DNA of 48,703 nucleotides from the NCBI GenBank assembly GCA_016871515.1, contig VHDE01000041.1, positions 1-48,703 on the forward strand, given 5' to 3'. The stretch is from Verrucomicrobiota bacterium (GTDB taxonomy: Bacteria > Verrucomicrobiota > Verrucomicrobiia > Limisphaerales > SIBE01). Position numbers and translations under genes: made by a program. Below are positions 1 through 8,963 of this stretch, piece by piece. How positions within the stretch are numbered: position 1 is the first letter of the stretch; each line of letters opens with the position of its first letter. The notes under the pieces were generated by a model. The model was not told the origin of the DNA, did no database searches, and saw only the letters and a program-made list of their open reading frames with translations.

Positions 1-1
1 G

Positions 2-1657
2 GGGGGCGGGGGTGGCGGGGTGGGCGGCGGCGGTGGCGGGTTGGGCGGCGGCGGTGGCGGGTTGGGTGGTGGTGGCGGTGGGAGTTTTGCTTTTCCGCGC
101 GTTGACCTTTCTGGAGGCAGTTTCCTTGGCGGCGGTGGTGGCGGTGGCGGATTTGGGGGTGGTGGTCTTGGCGGCGGCGGTGGATTTGGCGGTGGCGGTG
201 GATTAGGCGGTGGCGGCTTAGGAGGCGCTGGTGGTGGTGGCGGGGCTGCGGGCGTTCAAGGAGTTGGCATCGGTATCCTCGGTATCTCTTCGGTCAACTT
301 GCGAGTGTCTGCTTCCCTGGCCGTGCGAGATTTCTTTGCGCAACTCGGCTTGGATTTTCCGACGAACCAAGTCGGCGCCTTGGGAGCAGGAGGAGGAGGA
401 GGAGGCTTTGGACCTGGAATCCCGGGGGGAGGCGCGATTCCCGGACAACCGGCGGGTCAAACGGGCAAGGCGCTCTTCTTTAACGACCGAAACGGCATCA
501 TTTTCGTCCGAACGACTTTGGAGGAACTCGACATCATCGAGAAAGCGATTCAAGTTTTGAATGCCCCTCCGCCTCAGGTCCACATTGAAGCGAAGTTCAC
601 CGAAATCACCCAGAGTGACACGAGGGCTTTAGGTTTCGATTGGTTCCTCGGAAATACCCTCATGAATAACGGCCGAGTTGGGACGCAGGCTGGAACGGCG
701 TCATCCTTCCAAGGAGCGCCTTCGCGTGCGAATCCGTTGGGTACTTTTCCAGGTGTTCCTCCAGGACTTGATCCTCTCAATCCCACGGGAACGACCATTC
801 CTTCAACTGCGTCAGATCAGTTGCTAACTTCCGGCCTGGGCAACGTTGTGGGATCGGATCGACGAGACTTGCCTGCCATCGCAACGGTGACAGGGATTCT
901 CACAGACCCACAGTTCAGACTTGTGATTCGTGCTTTGGAACAACGGAGCGGAATTGATGTGCTGTCGGTTCCGAGCGTCCTTACCATGAGCGGCCGTCAG
1001 GCCAAGCTCGAAGTGACCGAATTGAAAACAATCGTCGCCAACGGCCAGGTCGGCGCAGCAACAGCGGGCGGCGGCGGCGGTGGCCTCGGTGGTGGCGGTG
1101 TCGGCGGCCTCGGTGGTGGTGGTGCGGGCGCAATCGGCGCTGGTGTCAACTTCACGCCTATCCCTGTGCCGACTGGTCCTAACCTCGACGTGATCCCTTA
1201 CGTTTCGGCGGACGGCTATTCGATTCAAATGACACTCATGCCTTCGCTGGTGGAATTCTTAGGTTATGACGATCCAGGTCCGTTCTTGCCACAGGCTCAA
1301 TCTGCGGTCGGAAATACTTTGGGAACTCCGCTCACGGCAGTCTTGCCATTGCCAAAGTTTCGCGTGCGACAAGTTGTATCGAGCGTGAATGTGTGGGACG
1401 GCCAGACGGTGGTATTGGGTGGCTTGATTGCCGAAGATGTTGCCAAGATCAAAGACAAGGTCCCTGTGCTCGGCGACATTCCATTTCTGGGGCGCTTTTT
1501 CCGGAGCGAATCATTCGCGACGAGCAAGAAGAACCTCGTCATCTTTATTACGCCAACGCTCGTCGATCCTGCGGGTAACCGTATTCATCTGGAGGACAGC
1601 CTCCCGTTCGACCCAAACGTCATTCCGGCGCAGCCAAAGACTGATGCTAACCCATAA
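2..1657 (+). CDS. Type II/III secretion-system secretin (GspD/PilQ-like), 5' end missing
   Basis: The reading frame is open to the left edge, so the N-terminus lies outside the window. What is visible is about 550 residues of an outer-membrane secretin, the gated ring through which folded proteins or pili cross the outer membrane. The first ~75 residues are almost pure Gly, with further Gly blocks near residues 125 and 350. Between them lies an N-domain segment (VRDFFAQLGLDF, then FFNDRNGIIFVR and LDIIEKAIQVLN), followed by the secretin core. The C-terminal signature VPVLGDIPFLGRFFRS, then KKNLVIFITP, is diagnostic of the family. The Gly tracts are probably flexible or surface loops and are unusual in amount. 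Three genes for exported proteins follow on the same strand (70 bp gap to the first), so it may serve their export; that link is inference. Confidence 0.9.
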   Translation, partial: GGGGGGVGGGGGGLGGGGGGLGGGGGGSFAFPRVDLSGGSFLGGGGGGGGFGGGGLGGGGGFGGGGGLGGGGLGGAGGGGGAAGVQGVGIGILGISSVNLRVSASLAVRDFFAQLGLDFPTNQVGALGAGGGGGGFGPGIPGGGAIPGQPAGQTGKALFFNDRNGIIFVRTTLEELDIIEKAIQVLNAPPPQVHIEAKFTEITQSDTRALGFDWFLGNTLMNNGRVGTQAGTASSFQGAPSRANPLGTFPGVPPGLDPLNPTGTTIPSTASDQLLTSGLGNVVGSDRRDLPAIATVTGILTDPQFRLVIRALEQRSGIDVLSVPSVLTMSGRQAKLEVTELKTIVANGQVGAATAGGGGGGLGGGGVGGLGGGGAGAIGAGVNFTPIPVPTGPNLDVIPYVSADGYSIQMTLMPSLVEFLGYDDPGPFLPQAQSAVGNTLGTPLTAVLPLPKFRVRQVVSSVNVWDGQTVVLGGLIAEDVAKIKDKVPVLGDIPFLGRFFRSESFATSKKNLVIFITPTLVDPAGNRIHLEDSLPFDPNVIPAQPKTDANP

Positions 1658-1726
1658 TGCGACTGGCCAGTTGGCCATGCCGCGCGATGGGTTGATAACA
1701 AAACGATTATCAGAACCTCAAACTGT

Positions 1727-3592
1727 ATGTTCTCCTCACTGTTGAGCGCCTGGAGAAGGCTTGCTGTCATCGGGTTCCTTTTTGTCCCCTCGGCTGCCTT
1801 TGCCGCAGATACTTTTAATGTCCAAGGCGGGGAGTATCCGATTGCCGGATTGTTGCGTGGCGATCAGATTTTTTCGCGGGCCGCTGTTAACGCGTCCGGC
1901 GGGTATCTCGTATGGCAGGATAATGCAACCGATGGCGATGGCTCCGGAATTAGCGCGCGTCACTTGAAGAGTGATTTGCTGGGGGGCTTAGGCGTGTTTC
2001 GCGTCAACGAGCAAGGCGCCGGTGATCAGCAGAATCCCGGCGTTGCGCTCAGAAAGGACAGGGGAGCGGTGTTTGTGTGGCAGGGAGGTCGATTAGGAGC
2101 GCAAGATATTTATGCCCGATTTGTGGTACCTGACGGCACCTTTGCGACCGGTGACATTGTCGTGAATACGTATCGCAACAACCAACAGGCGAATCCGGTT
2201 ATTGCGGCTTTGGACAATGACGAGGTTATCATAGCGTGGTCAAGTTACGATCAAGATGGCAGCATGCAGGGAATCTTTGCACAGCGTTTTGCTCCGAATG
2301 GAACAAAATCCGGGAGCGAATTCCCGGTCAATCAATACAGCTCTTTCAATCAGCGAACTCCGGCCATTACTGCTTTGGACGGCGGGAGCTTTGTTGTTGC
2401 TTGGGTATCGGAACAGAGGCGCTTCGAAAATAGCGTCGATGTTTATGCGCGAGTTTTTGGCAGCGGACGCGGATTGCAAGGTAATGAGTTTCTCCTCAAC
2501 CAAACCACCAATATCTGCGCCAACCCAGTCGTGATCGCTTCGAATGGCGGCTTTATCGCTGGCTGGAGCGAGAGAAACATCGCAGACCGAGCTAATGGCT
2601 GGGATGTATATGTGCGTTCTTTCGATCGCGAGGGCAGACCTCGCAATGGGGCCGTCAAGGTCAACAGTCACCTGAACGGGAATCATTATGCGCCACAGAT
2701 CGCCCGGGTTGGCGATAATAATCTTGTTGTTTGGACGAGCTTCGGCCAGGACGGTTCACGGGAAGGGGTGTACGGACGGTTTCTCTCAGATAACGGGGCT
2801 GCTATCAGCTCCGAGTTCCAGGTGAACACGAGTTCGGCGAGCCAGCAAATTTATCCCACCGTTGCTTCCGATGGCGCCGATCGATTCTTGGTGGTGTGGT
2901 CAAGTTTCATTGGGGGCCCAACAAGCTTCGAACTTTTGGCGCAGCGTTATGCCATAAACGTAATCAAACCGGCGCCACCGTATGTCTCGGCACTAAGTTC
3001 GAGCCGGCTAAGTGTCACTTGGCCCGACGCCAGCGCAGCAGGCGTCACAGGATACGAATTATTCGTAGATGACAGCGCGGAACCTGTCACCACGAGCCTC
3101 AACATTGCCTCGGTTGGGCCATTCGCTCCTAGTTCCACGCACTCCATCAAACTGTCGTACAAGCTCGCGAGTGGCGGCCGATCGATGCTATCGGCTCCAG
3201 TAAGCGCGACCACTTGGGGCAGCGACGAGAACCTCGATGGTTTGCCCGATGATTGGCAAAGCCATTATTGGGGAAGCAAAATCAGCCTATGGTCTGATCC
3301 GAAGAATGACGACGATCGCGATGGCGCATCGAATCTACAGGAATTCCTGGCCGGCACGGATCCGAAAGATTCGGCGAGCGCGCTGCGCATGCAGATGGCA
3401 ACGACAGATCAGGGAAATTTTCTGAGCTGGAACACGCAGCCCGGATTTGTTTATCAGGTCGAGTTGAAGGTGGATTTGAGCGCAGAATGGACCGATCTCG
3501 GCGCGCCTCGTTTTGCCGTGGGATCAACCGATTCCATGTTGATCAGCGGGCGAAATAATTTGATGTACTACCGTGTGAAAAGGCTCCGCTAA
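1727..3592 (+). CDS. Exported repeat protein with FN3-like, TSP3-like and C-terminal sorting-like module
   Basis: 621 residues. A signal peptide (hydrophobic core VIGFLFVPSAAFA) supports this start. Residues ~40-410 hold repeated units of the kind VVWxS..QDG...GVYGRF, about 50-60 residues each, resembling beta-propeller or beta-solenoid blades. An FN3-like domain follows (residues ~413-490), then an acidic D.N.DG..DDW and DDRDGASNLQEFLAGTDP stretch typical of thrombospondin type 3/dockerin-like calcium-binding repeats in Verrucomicrobiota. The last ~60 residues (SWNTQPGFVYQVE ... YYRVKRLR) match the end of the third protein in this series (5279-8218). The biological role is not recognised. 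Secretion beyond the inner membrane is inferred from the signal peptide and the neighbouring secretin. Confidence 0.75.
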   Translation: MFSSLLSAWRRLAVIGFLFVPSAAFAADTFNVQGGEYPIAGLLRGDQIFSRAAVNASGGYLVWQDNATDGDGSGISARHLKSDLLGGLGVFRVNEQGAGDQQNPGVALRKDRGAVFVWQGGRLGAQDIYARFVVPDGTFATGDIVVNTYRNNQQANPVIAALDNDEVIIAWSSYDQDGSMQGIFAQRFAPNGTKSGSEFPVNQYSSFNQRTPAITALDGGSFVVAWVSEQRRFENSVDVYARVFGSGRGLQGNEFLLNQTTNICANPVVIASNGGFIAGWSERNIADRANGWDVYVRSFDREGRPRNGAVKVNSHLNGNHYAPQIARVGDNNLVVWTSFGQDGSREGVYGRFLSDNGAAISSEFQVNTSSASQQIYPTVASDGADRFLVVWSSFIGGPTSFELLAQRYAINVIKPAPPYVSALSSSRLSVTWPDASAAGVTGYELFVDDSAEPVTTSLNIASVGPFAPSSTHSIKLSYKLASGGRSMLSAPVSATTWGSDENLDGLPDDWQSHYWGSKISLWSDPKNDDDRDGASNLQEFLAGTDPKDSASALRMQMATTDQGNFLSWNTQPGFVYQVELKVDLSAEWTDLGAPRFAVGSTDSMLISGRNNLMYYRVKRLR

Positions 3593-3604
3593 CGCATCTA
3601 GAAT

Positions 3605-5158
3605 ATGTCACAGTCTGTCAAAAAATTGTTGTCTGTTTTGTTCCTGGCAGCGGTGGCGATGCCAGAGGCCAAAGCTTTCTCGCTCGGCGGACCTATCGAC
3701 ACCACATGGCAGACCCCTCAGATAGGCTACGGATTGGCTCCGGAGGACATCGTCGGCCCAATGAATTTGGGTGAGGAGTATCGTTGGAATACGCCAACAA
3801 TTGTCTACGCGTTTGACAGCTCGTTCCTGGACTACTTCGGGCAAGAGGGCGTAAACGCGGTTGAGGCCGCAGTCCAAGTGATCAATGCCCTGCCGCCGTT
3901 TTCGGCGATGAGCGCCGACCTGTCCGAGTTTCCTCTCGACACGCGGCGATTCAATCACCGGGCGACCGCGCTTGGAATTAGGGACATGAAGTCGTGGGCG
4001 TTGTCGATGCTGCTCGAAGCGCTGGGCCTCGCTGCGCCGGAGCGGTGGGTTTATTCGTTGCGCGCTTTGGTCACCGACGGAAACGGTATCGCAGGCGCCA
4101 TAACGATAAGGCGTAACTTCGACCCTGTGACGCTGCTGCCGTCGAGTTATGTGAATGGCACGCTTTATACCTACGCGATTGGGCCTATCAGCACTGTGCC
4201 CGAATTTGATGCAACTGAAGTTACGGTCGATCCTCTCGCCCCCAGTGTAACGTCAGTCGCGGCGCTGGCCGCCCTCGAATCTCTGTTAGCTGGGCCGCCG
4301 GGTTTTCGGACAGATTTTAGGGGCGCGGGGACACTCATTAACCCAGGCCTCTTTTACACTGGGTTAACCCGAGATGACGTCGGTGGTCTCCGATACCTTT
4401 ATCGCACCAGCAATCATAATGTGGAAAATGTGTCGAGTAATGCGGTGAGCGCATTGGGAGCGGGTGGCGGAAATACGATTGGGTCGACCGTCGCGTGGTT
4501 GCCTGTTCCGGGCAGCCAAGCTGCTGGACAACAGCAGCAACCCGGCGGTGTTGGGGGCCAACAACCTGGCGGTGTCGGACAGCCCGGCGGCGGTTTGGGC
4601 GGCGTTGGCACAACGACGAACGCTCTGGTCGATGTGGCGTTACGGCCCGGAGTTGACAAGATCACGTTGATCCGCGCCAATTTCGATTCGATCATTGGAG
4701 CGACCTTCTCAAATGTTGTCGTTTATACCGATATCATCATTACCAATGGTGTGGTGCGGCAGCAGCTCGCGCGGCGTGTCCTGACGCAGCCCGACATTTT
4801 GTTTTCGGCGGCTGACTTAGGACTCATTAACAACATTAACCCGGTGCTAATTGATCGCGACATTGCTTACCAGAATAACAGCACGCTGAACTCAATTCGC
4901 CCAACTCCGCTCAGTGGCCCAGGCGTCATCAATCCGCGAGTGGAAATAGCTTTCGGCAAACTTGGACCGTTTCTGCAGAATTTTCCATTAGGCGGCTTTC
5001 GCGAGGAGCAAGCGATTCGCGGCCTGATTTGGGGTTCTTTTGATGGGACGACGAATGCGCCCATTGTGTTCCCGCGCGGAACGTCCATTGAACAATTGGA
5101 AAGATTGTTGCTCGAGAAGGGTGGCGGCACGCCCTGGAAGGTTGTCGGAGCACCCTAA
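3605..5158 (+). CDS. Exported protein with degenerate matrixin-like fold
   Basis: 517 residues with an N-terminal signal peptide (VLFLAAVAMPEAKA). Residues ~60-95 (RWNTPTIVYAF, then VNAVEAAVQVIN) and ~255-267 (TRDDVGGLRYLYR) resemble the first strand/helix and the terminal helix of matrixin-type metzincin proteases. Where the zinc helix HExxHxxGxxH is expected, residues 134-144 read SMLLEALGLAA: only the Gly is kept, so zinc binding is not expected. A Gln/Gly/Pro linker (residues ~305-335) separates this from an unrecognised C-terminal domain. It lies 12 bp after the upstream exported protein and is probably cotranscribed. The matrixin relation is my inference from motif spacing. Function unknown; a non-catalytic binding or structural role would fit. 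Confidence 0.65.
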   Translation: MSQSVKKLLSVLFLAAVAMPEAKAFSLGGPIDTTWQTPQIGYGLAPEDIVGPMNLGEEYRWNTPTIVYAFDSSFLDYFGQEGVNAVEAAVQVINALPPFSAMSADLSEFPLDTRRFNHRATALGIRDMKSWALSMLLEALGLAAPERWVYSLRALVTDGNGIAGAITIRRNFDPVTLLPSSYVNGTLYTYAIGPISTVPEFDATEVTVDPLAPSVTSVAALAALESLLAGPPGFRTDFRGAGTLINPGLFYTGLTRDDVGGLRYLYRTSNHNVENVSSNAVSALGAGGGNTIGSTVAWLPVPGSQAAGQQQQPGGVGGQQPGGVGQPGGGLGGVGTTTNALVDVALRPGVDKITLIRANFDSIIGATFSNVVVYTDIIITNGVVRQQLARRVLTQPDILFSAADLGLINNINPVLIDRDIAYQNNSTLNSIRPTPLSGPGVINPRVEIAFGKLGPFLQNFPLGGFREEQAIRGLIWGSFDGTTNAPIVFPRGTSIEQLERLLLEKGGGTPWKVVGAP

Positions 5159-5197
5159 GTCGTATTTATGCAACCTCCCATGAACCGGCTCGCAGTA

Positions 5198-5261
5198 GAA
5201 CAGGCGTCCCGCCTGTTCAGAATTTCTTGGTGGATCAGGACAGGCGAGACGCGCTGTCCTG
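5198..5261. repeat. Pair of intergenic hairpins (REP-like)
   Basis: Two inverted repeats lie between the second and third exported-protein genes. The first (5198-5218) is a perfect 9-bp stem, gaacaggcg/cgcctgttc, with a 3-nt loop. The second (5236-5261) is an 8-bp stem, caggacag/ctgtcctg. The cores (AGGCG..C / GAGACGCG) resemble the larger palindromes at 22995-23104 and 27451-27476. No T-run follows, so they look like dispersed palindromic repeats rather than classical terminators. Confidence 0.6.
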
Positions 5262-5278
5262 CGAGGAATAAGTTTTGT

Positions 5279-8218
5279 ATGACAAAATCTAAGATTGCCT
5301 TCGCTTTGGGAGTTCTGCTCCTTTCCTTGGCGCCTAAGCTCGACGCGGCGGATCCCGTCTATGAGAACTTTGGCATTAACCGGGAGATTCCCCAGGTGGA
5401 TGCGGCCACATTCATTAATCATGGCTTGTTCTCGGTCTCCACTGTCTTGCCATATGATACGCAGAATACGCTGAATTTTCACAACTTGGGAATTATGACG
5501 GGCAATCCGGGGTTTCGTTTCGATTTTGTGAGATCGGATGGCATCCGCGGTCCCGCGGCGAATTTTCTAAACGACCTTGACGCTCGAGTTTTTGCGACGA
5601 GCGGCGCCTTCTTCTTGCCTGGCACATCTGTCACGAATACTGGGCAGACGTTCGAGAATTCGCAGATCATCGTCTGGGCAACCAATATTTACAACCGAGG
5701 CCAGCTTCATTCCGACGCGCGCGGCCTTGTCCGGCTTCGTGGCGACAAAATGGATTTGACGCGCAGCAGCGTCGGAATCTTGCCATTTACGGGCGGGTTT
5801 TGGCGCATTACGCCGACGAACTTTATTCCTGAAATAGGAATATTGGACCTTTACTGGGGGATGAACCCCATGGGCGACGGGAGTAGCGCTTTCGGGACCG
5901 ATACATTGGCTCAGCCGGTGCGCAACTCGACTAATTTCACCATCACCACGCCTCCACACTTAGTCACGAACGAAGCAGAACCGTTCGGTTTCCCAACCAG
6001 CATAGCGCTAACGAATGCAACCGCATTTGTCCGAACTAATGCTGTCACACCGACCAACTGGCTTATTCAGGCAGTCTTCGTCCAGGTTAGCGACCCGGAG
6101 CTGACGTTTGACGTGCGATTCGCCCCAGGCAACATCCTGACAAACCAATACCGAACGGCGATTGTAGAATTCTCCAACTCGGAAACGAACGTCTTGGATG
6201 GAGGCAATTTTCTCACGCAGGTTTATCTGGTCGATAAGGTCGCGTGGGAAACGAATTTCGTGTTGCTGACCAATCTGACCACGTTATCCACATTTCGCCC
6301 GTCTAATTACGAAGTCAGACGGGACACGCCGCGCGGGTTTGCCAATATGTTGAAATCGAATGCGACCAATGCGTCCAGGCTCATTTTTAATTCCGGATAC
6401 AGCAACACGATCGCTACGAATATTTATTCGGGTTATTCGTTCAACATCACAAACGTGGTCGGCGTCATTCCGCGTGTCCCCGGTGCGTCCATTACCAATC
6501 TGCCCGGTCGCGTTGAAATCCAGGCTAACGAACTGAACATGAACCGTGGGCGCATTCGCGGCGAAGGTATCGTTAGTCTCAGCGCCAAGACTCTCACGAG
6601 CGAGACTTCGGTGATTGACGTGCAGAACCTGGCCCTGGACTTGGGAGCTTCGACTGAGCCTTTACTCGTCGTCAAAAGTGTCGTGAAAGAGACCATTGAT
6701 AGAACCACGGGAGATATTTTTGCGTGGAGTGGCGTATGGACAAACCAGTCGGGAATGCTCGTTACTAATACGATTCCGGACCCCAACAATCCGGGTGGAA
6801 CGACCAATGAAGTTGCCACCAACGTCATCGACATTGGCATTCATGTCCTGGTTGTGGACGCCACCAGGGTCCGCACAATTCAGCCTGTGTTCGTGCCGAA
6901 GTTCACTGCTCGAAGCAAGCAAGTGACCATTAGTGATAGCCTTCGTGTTTTGGAATTCTTGTCGGTCGAGTCCGAAAGTCTGACGTTGTCGCCGACCGGG
7001 AAGCTGATTCTGACCAACGCCACTCCGAATTGGAACCGAAGCACCTTTCCCAACTTGCGAAGTCTCGTCAATGAAGGGTTCATTCAGATCCCTGGTTCGG
7101 CGGATCTTGGCACTGGTCGCAGCCTGCCGTATGCAACCTATATTAACCGAGGCACCAACATTGCATTCGAGCATCGGATACGCAGTCAGATCTTTGAGAA
7201 TAGCGGGCTGATTTTGGCAAACCTTGGTCCGCCGCCGCCGGGAATTGGCTTAATCAATGTGGATGCTGGCTTCGCAAAACTCGAAGGCGGAAGACTTGTT
7301 GCGGGCGGGCCGATCCGTGTTTCCGCAAACGACTTGAGGGTTCGGACGACATCGATCACAACGTCGCAGGCATTCACGTTTGCGGTCACGAACTCGGTCA
7401 GTGATGGCGGCGCTGGCGCAAGCAATGTCATTACCAGTGAAGGGTTTCATCTATTGAGGAAACCTCGGACAGGCGATCTCTTGGGAACAACTTTCAGGTC
7501 GATCGCTCCTTCATTCCTGGATATTCCCCACACCTGGGCTGGTGAAGATCGAGGGCCCGTCGCGGCGGGTTTCCGCGATAACATGGCCATCGGAAGACTG
7601 GTGCTCAAGGGTGGGTTGGATACCCTTTACACTTTTGTTGGCACTTCTGGGAAGAACGCGCTCTACGTTGACTTCCTTGATCTGCAAGACATCACTCCGG
7701 CGACCCTAGCGAATAATGTTCAGGTGCGACCAGGCTTCACTATCTATTTTGCCAACTCTTCTACTAATGCGCCCGCCGAACAATTGAATGGTCAACTCCA
7801 AGGGCGTCTCAGATGGGTGAGCGGGTTCGCTGGCCCGGCTAGTTCGGTCGATGTTCGATTGCGAGAGTCGGATAAGTTCGTCAAGATGAACAGCGCCCTG
7901 CGTTCCAGCGTCACCATTGATTCGGATGGCGATGGCATCATGAATGGTTCGGACACGACTCCTCGTGATGACCTTGATCCAAACGGAACGATAACGCTAA
8001 GCAATGTTACGCTTGGCGCCGCACCCAATGTGATAACCTTTTCGTGGGAAGCGATTCCCGGGAAGGTTTATGTCGTTGAGTACAGCAGCGGCCTCCAGCC
8101 GGCTAATTGGAAACACCTGCTGAATTACACGAACAGCTTCTCCGCGGTCGAAATGGCCGTGGTTCAAGATCAAGTCGTTGATCAAAACCAGCGCTTCTAT
8201 CGAGTGCGGCTCGAATGA
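5279..8218 (+). CDS. Large exported protein with calcium-binding-like stretch and shared C-terminal module
   Basis: 979 residues from ATG 5279, chosen because it gives a clean signal peptide (KIAFALGVLLLSLAPKLDAA). A longer frame starting at 5168 would run translation through two intergenic hairpins. The body is rich in Asn, Thr and beta-type sequence with many TNAT/NIYN patches and looks like a long beta-solenoid or filamentous surface protein; no enzyme motif is visible. Near the C-terminus is IDSDGDGIMNGSDTTPRDD, a thrombospondin type 3-like calcium site. The final ~65 residues (FSWEAIPGKVYVVEY ... FYRVRLE) parallel the end of the 1727-3592 protein. It is the last gene before a strong terminator. 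Function unknown. Confidence 0.75.
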   Translation: MTKSKIAFALGVLLLSLAPKLDAADPVYENFGINREIPQVDAATFINHGLFSVSTVLPYDTQNTLNFHNLGIMTGNPGFRFDFVRSDGIRGPAANFLNDLDARVFATSGAFFLPGTSVTNTGQTFENSQIIVWATNIYNRGQLHSDARGLVRLRGDKMDLTRSSVGILPFTGGFWRITPTNFIPEIGILDLYWGMNPMGDGSSAFGTDTLAQPVRNSTNFTITTPPHLVTNEAEPFGFPTSIALTNATAFVRTNAVTPTNWLIQAVFVQVSDPELTFDVRFAPGNILTNQYRTAIVEFSNSETNVLDGGNFLTQVYLVDKVAWETNFVLLTNLTTLSTFRPSNYEVRRDTPRGFANMLKSNATNASRLIFNSGYSNTIATNIYSGYSFNITNVVGVIPRVPGASITNLPGRVEIQANELNMNRGRIRGEGIVSLSAKTLTSETSVIDVQNLALDLGASTEPLLVVKSVVKETIDRTTGDIFAWSGVWTNQSGMLVTNTIPDPNNPGGTTNEVATNVIDIGIHVLVVDATRVRTIQPVFVPKFTARSKQVTISDSLRVLEFLSVESESLTLSPTGKLILTNATPNWNRSTFPNLRSLVNEGFIQIPGSADLGTGRSLPYATYINRGTNIAFEHRIRSQIFENSGLILANLGPPPPGIGLINVDAGFAKLEGGRLVAGGPIRVSANDLRVRTTSITTSQAFTFAVTNSVSDGGAGASNVITSEGFHLLRKPRTGDLLGTTFRSIAPSFLDIPHTWAGEDRGPVAAGFRDNMAIGRLVLKGGLDTLYTFVGTSGKNALYVDFLDLQDITPATLANNVQVRPGFTIYFANSSTNAPAEQLNGQLQGRLRWVSGFAGPASSVDVRLRESDKFVKMNSALRSSVTIDSDGDGIMNGSDTTPRDDLDPNGTITLSNVTLGAAPNVITFSWEAIPGKVYVVEYSSGLQPANWKHLLNYTNSFSAVEMAVVQDQVVDQNQRFYRVRLE

Positions 8219-8256
8219 ACCGCTGAACTGGACGCGCTTCTCTTTGCGTTTTAGTG

Positions 8257-8290
8257 ACAAAAGTTTGTTCCGTCCGGAACAAACTTTTGT
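8257..8290 (+). terminator. Rho-independent terminator after the exported-protein gene group
   Basis: Perfect 15-bp inverted repeat acaaaagtttgttcc / ggaacaaacttttgt with a GTCC loop, followed by tttg. It closes the secretin-linked gene group and separates it from coaE. Confidence 0.85.
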
Positions 8291-8345
8291 TTTGTTTCGA
8301 GAAACGCTATGAGCCCGCGCCCAGCGCGGAATTTGCGCCCCAGGG

Positions 8346-8963
8346 ATGAAACTTTTCGGACTAACTGGCGGGATCGGTATGGGGAAGTCAACCGCGGGAC
8401 AGTTGCTGGCGCAGATGCAGGTCGAGGTGGCTGACACCGACTTAATCGCCCGCGAGGTTGTTGAACCGGGGCAACCTGCGTTGGAGGAACTGCAGGCTGC
8501 TTTTGGCAACGAGATTATGCTGCCTGGCGGAACCTTGAATCGCCAGGCGTTGGCTCGCATTGCTTTCGCTGATACCGAAGCGCGCCACCGTTTGGAGTCA
8601 ATCCTTCATCCACGTATTCGAGCCATTTGGCTCAGTCGGGTCGAAACATGGGGAACACAGCACCGCGATGCAGGCGTTGTCATTATCCCACTCTTGTTCG
8701 AGACCAAAGCGGAGGTTTACTTCGATGCCACGATCTGCGTTGCCTGTTCCGCTCTGACACAAGCGGAGCGCTTGCGCGCGCGCAAATGGAGTTTGCAACA
8801 GATCAACGAGCGGCGCCAGGCCCAGTGGCCGCTAGAGAAAAAGATGCTGCTCTCAGACTACGTCGTTTGGAGCGAGGGCAGCCTGGAAGTCTCTCGGGAA
8901 CAATTAACAAGGATCATTTCAGGGTTTCGACGAGATGTTTCTGAGCGGCGGTCCAAGCTTTGA
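8346..8963 (+). CDS. coaE: Dephospho-CoA kinase
   Basis: 205 residues, the usual length for CoaE, which phosphorylates the 3'-hydroxyl of dephospho-CoA as the last step of coenzyme A synthesis in the cytoplasm. The P-loop GGIGMGKST is at residues 8-16, followed by the substrate-site motif ADTDLIAREVV (29-39), and the lid/CoA region with LARIAF and LHPRI is present. The terminator at 8257-8290 makes an independent transcript likely. Its last 50 bases overlap, on the opposite strand, the ancestral 3' end of the decayed sulfatase gene. No defect is seen. Confidence 0.95.
   Translation: MKLFGLTGGIGMGKSTAGQLLAQMQVEVADTDLIAREVVEPGQPALEELQAAFGNEIMLPGGTLNRQALARIAFADTEARHRLESILHPRIRAIWLSRVETWGTQHRDAGVVIIPLLFETKAEVYFDATICVACSALTQAERLRARKWSLQQINERRQAQWPLEKKMLLSDYVVWSEGSLEVSREQLTRIISGFRRDVSERRSKL

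Noticed and set aside
12-206. Alternative frame of Ala/Val-rich sequence over the Gly tracts
   Set aside because: It is a shadow of the GGN-rich secretin frame; the secretin frame continues into clear family motifs.
5168-5278. N-terminal extension of the 979-residue exported protein
   Set aside because: It would place 37 residues coded by two hairpins before a perfect signal peptide; ATG 5279 is the better start.
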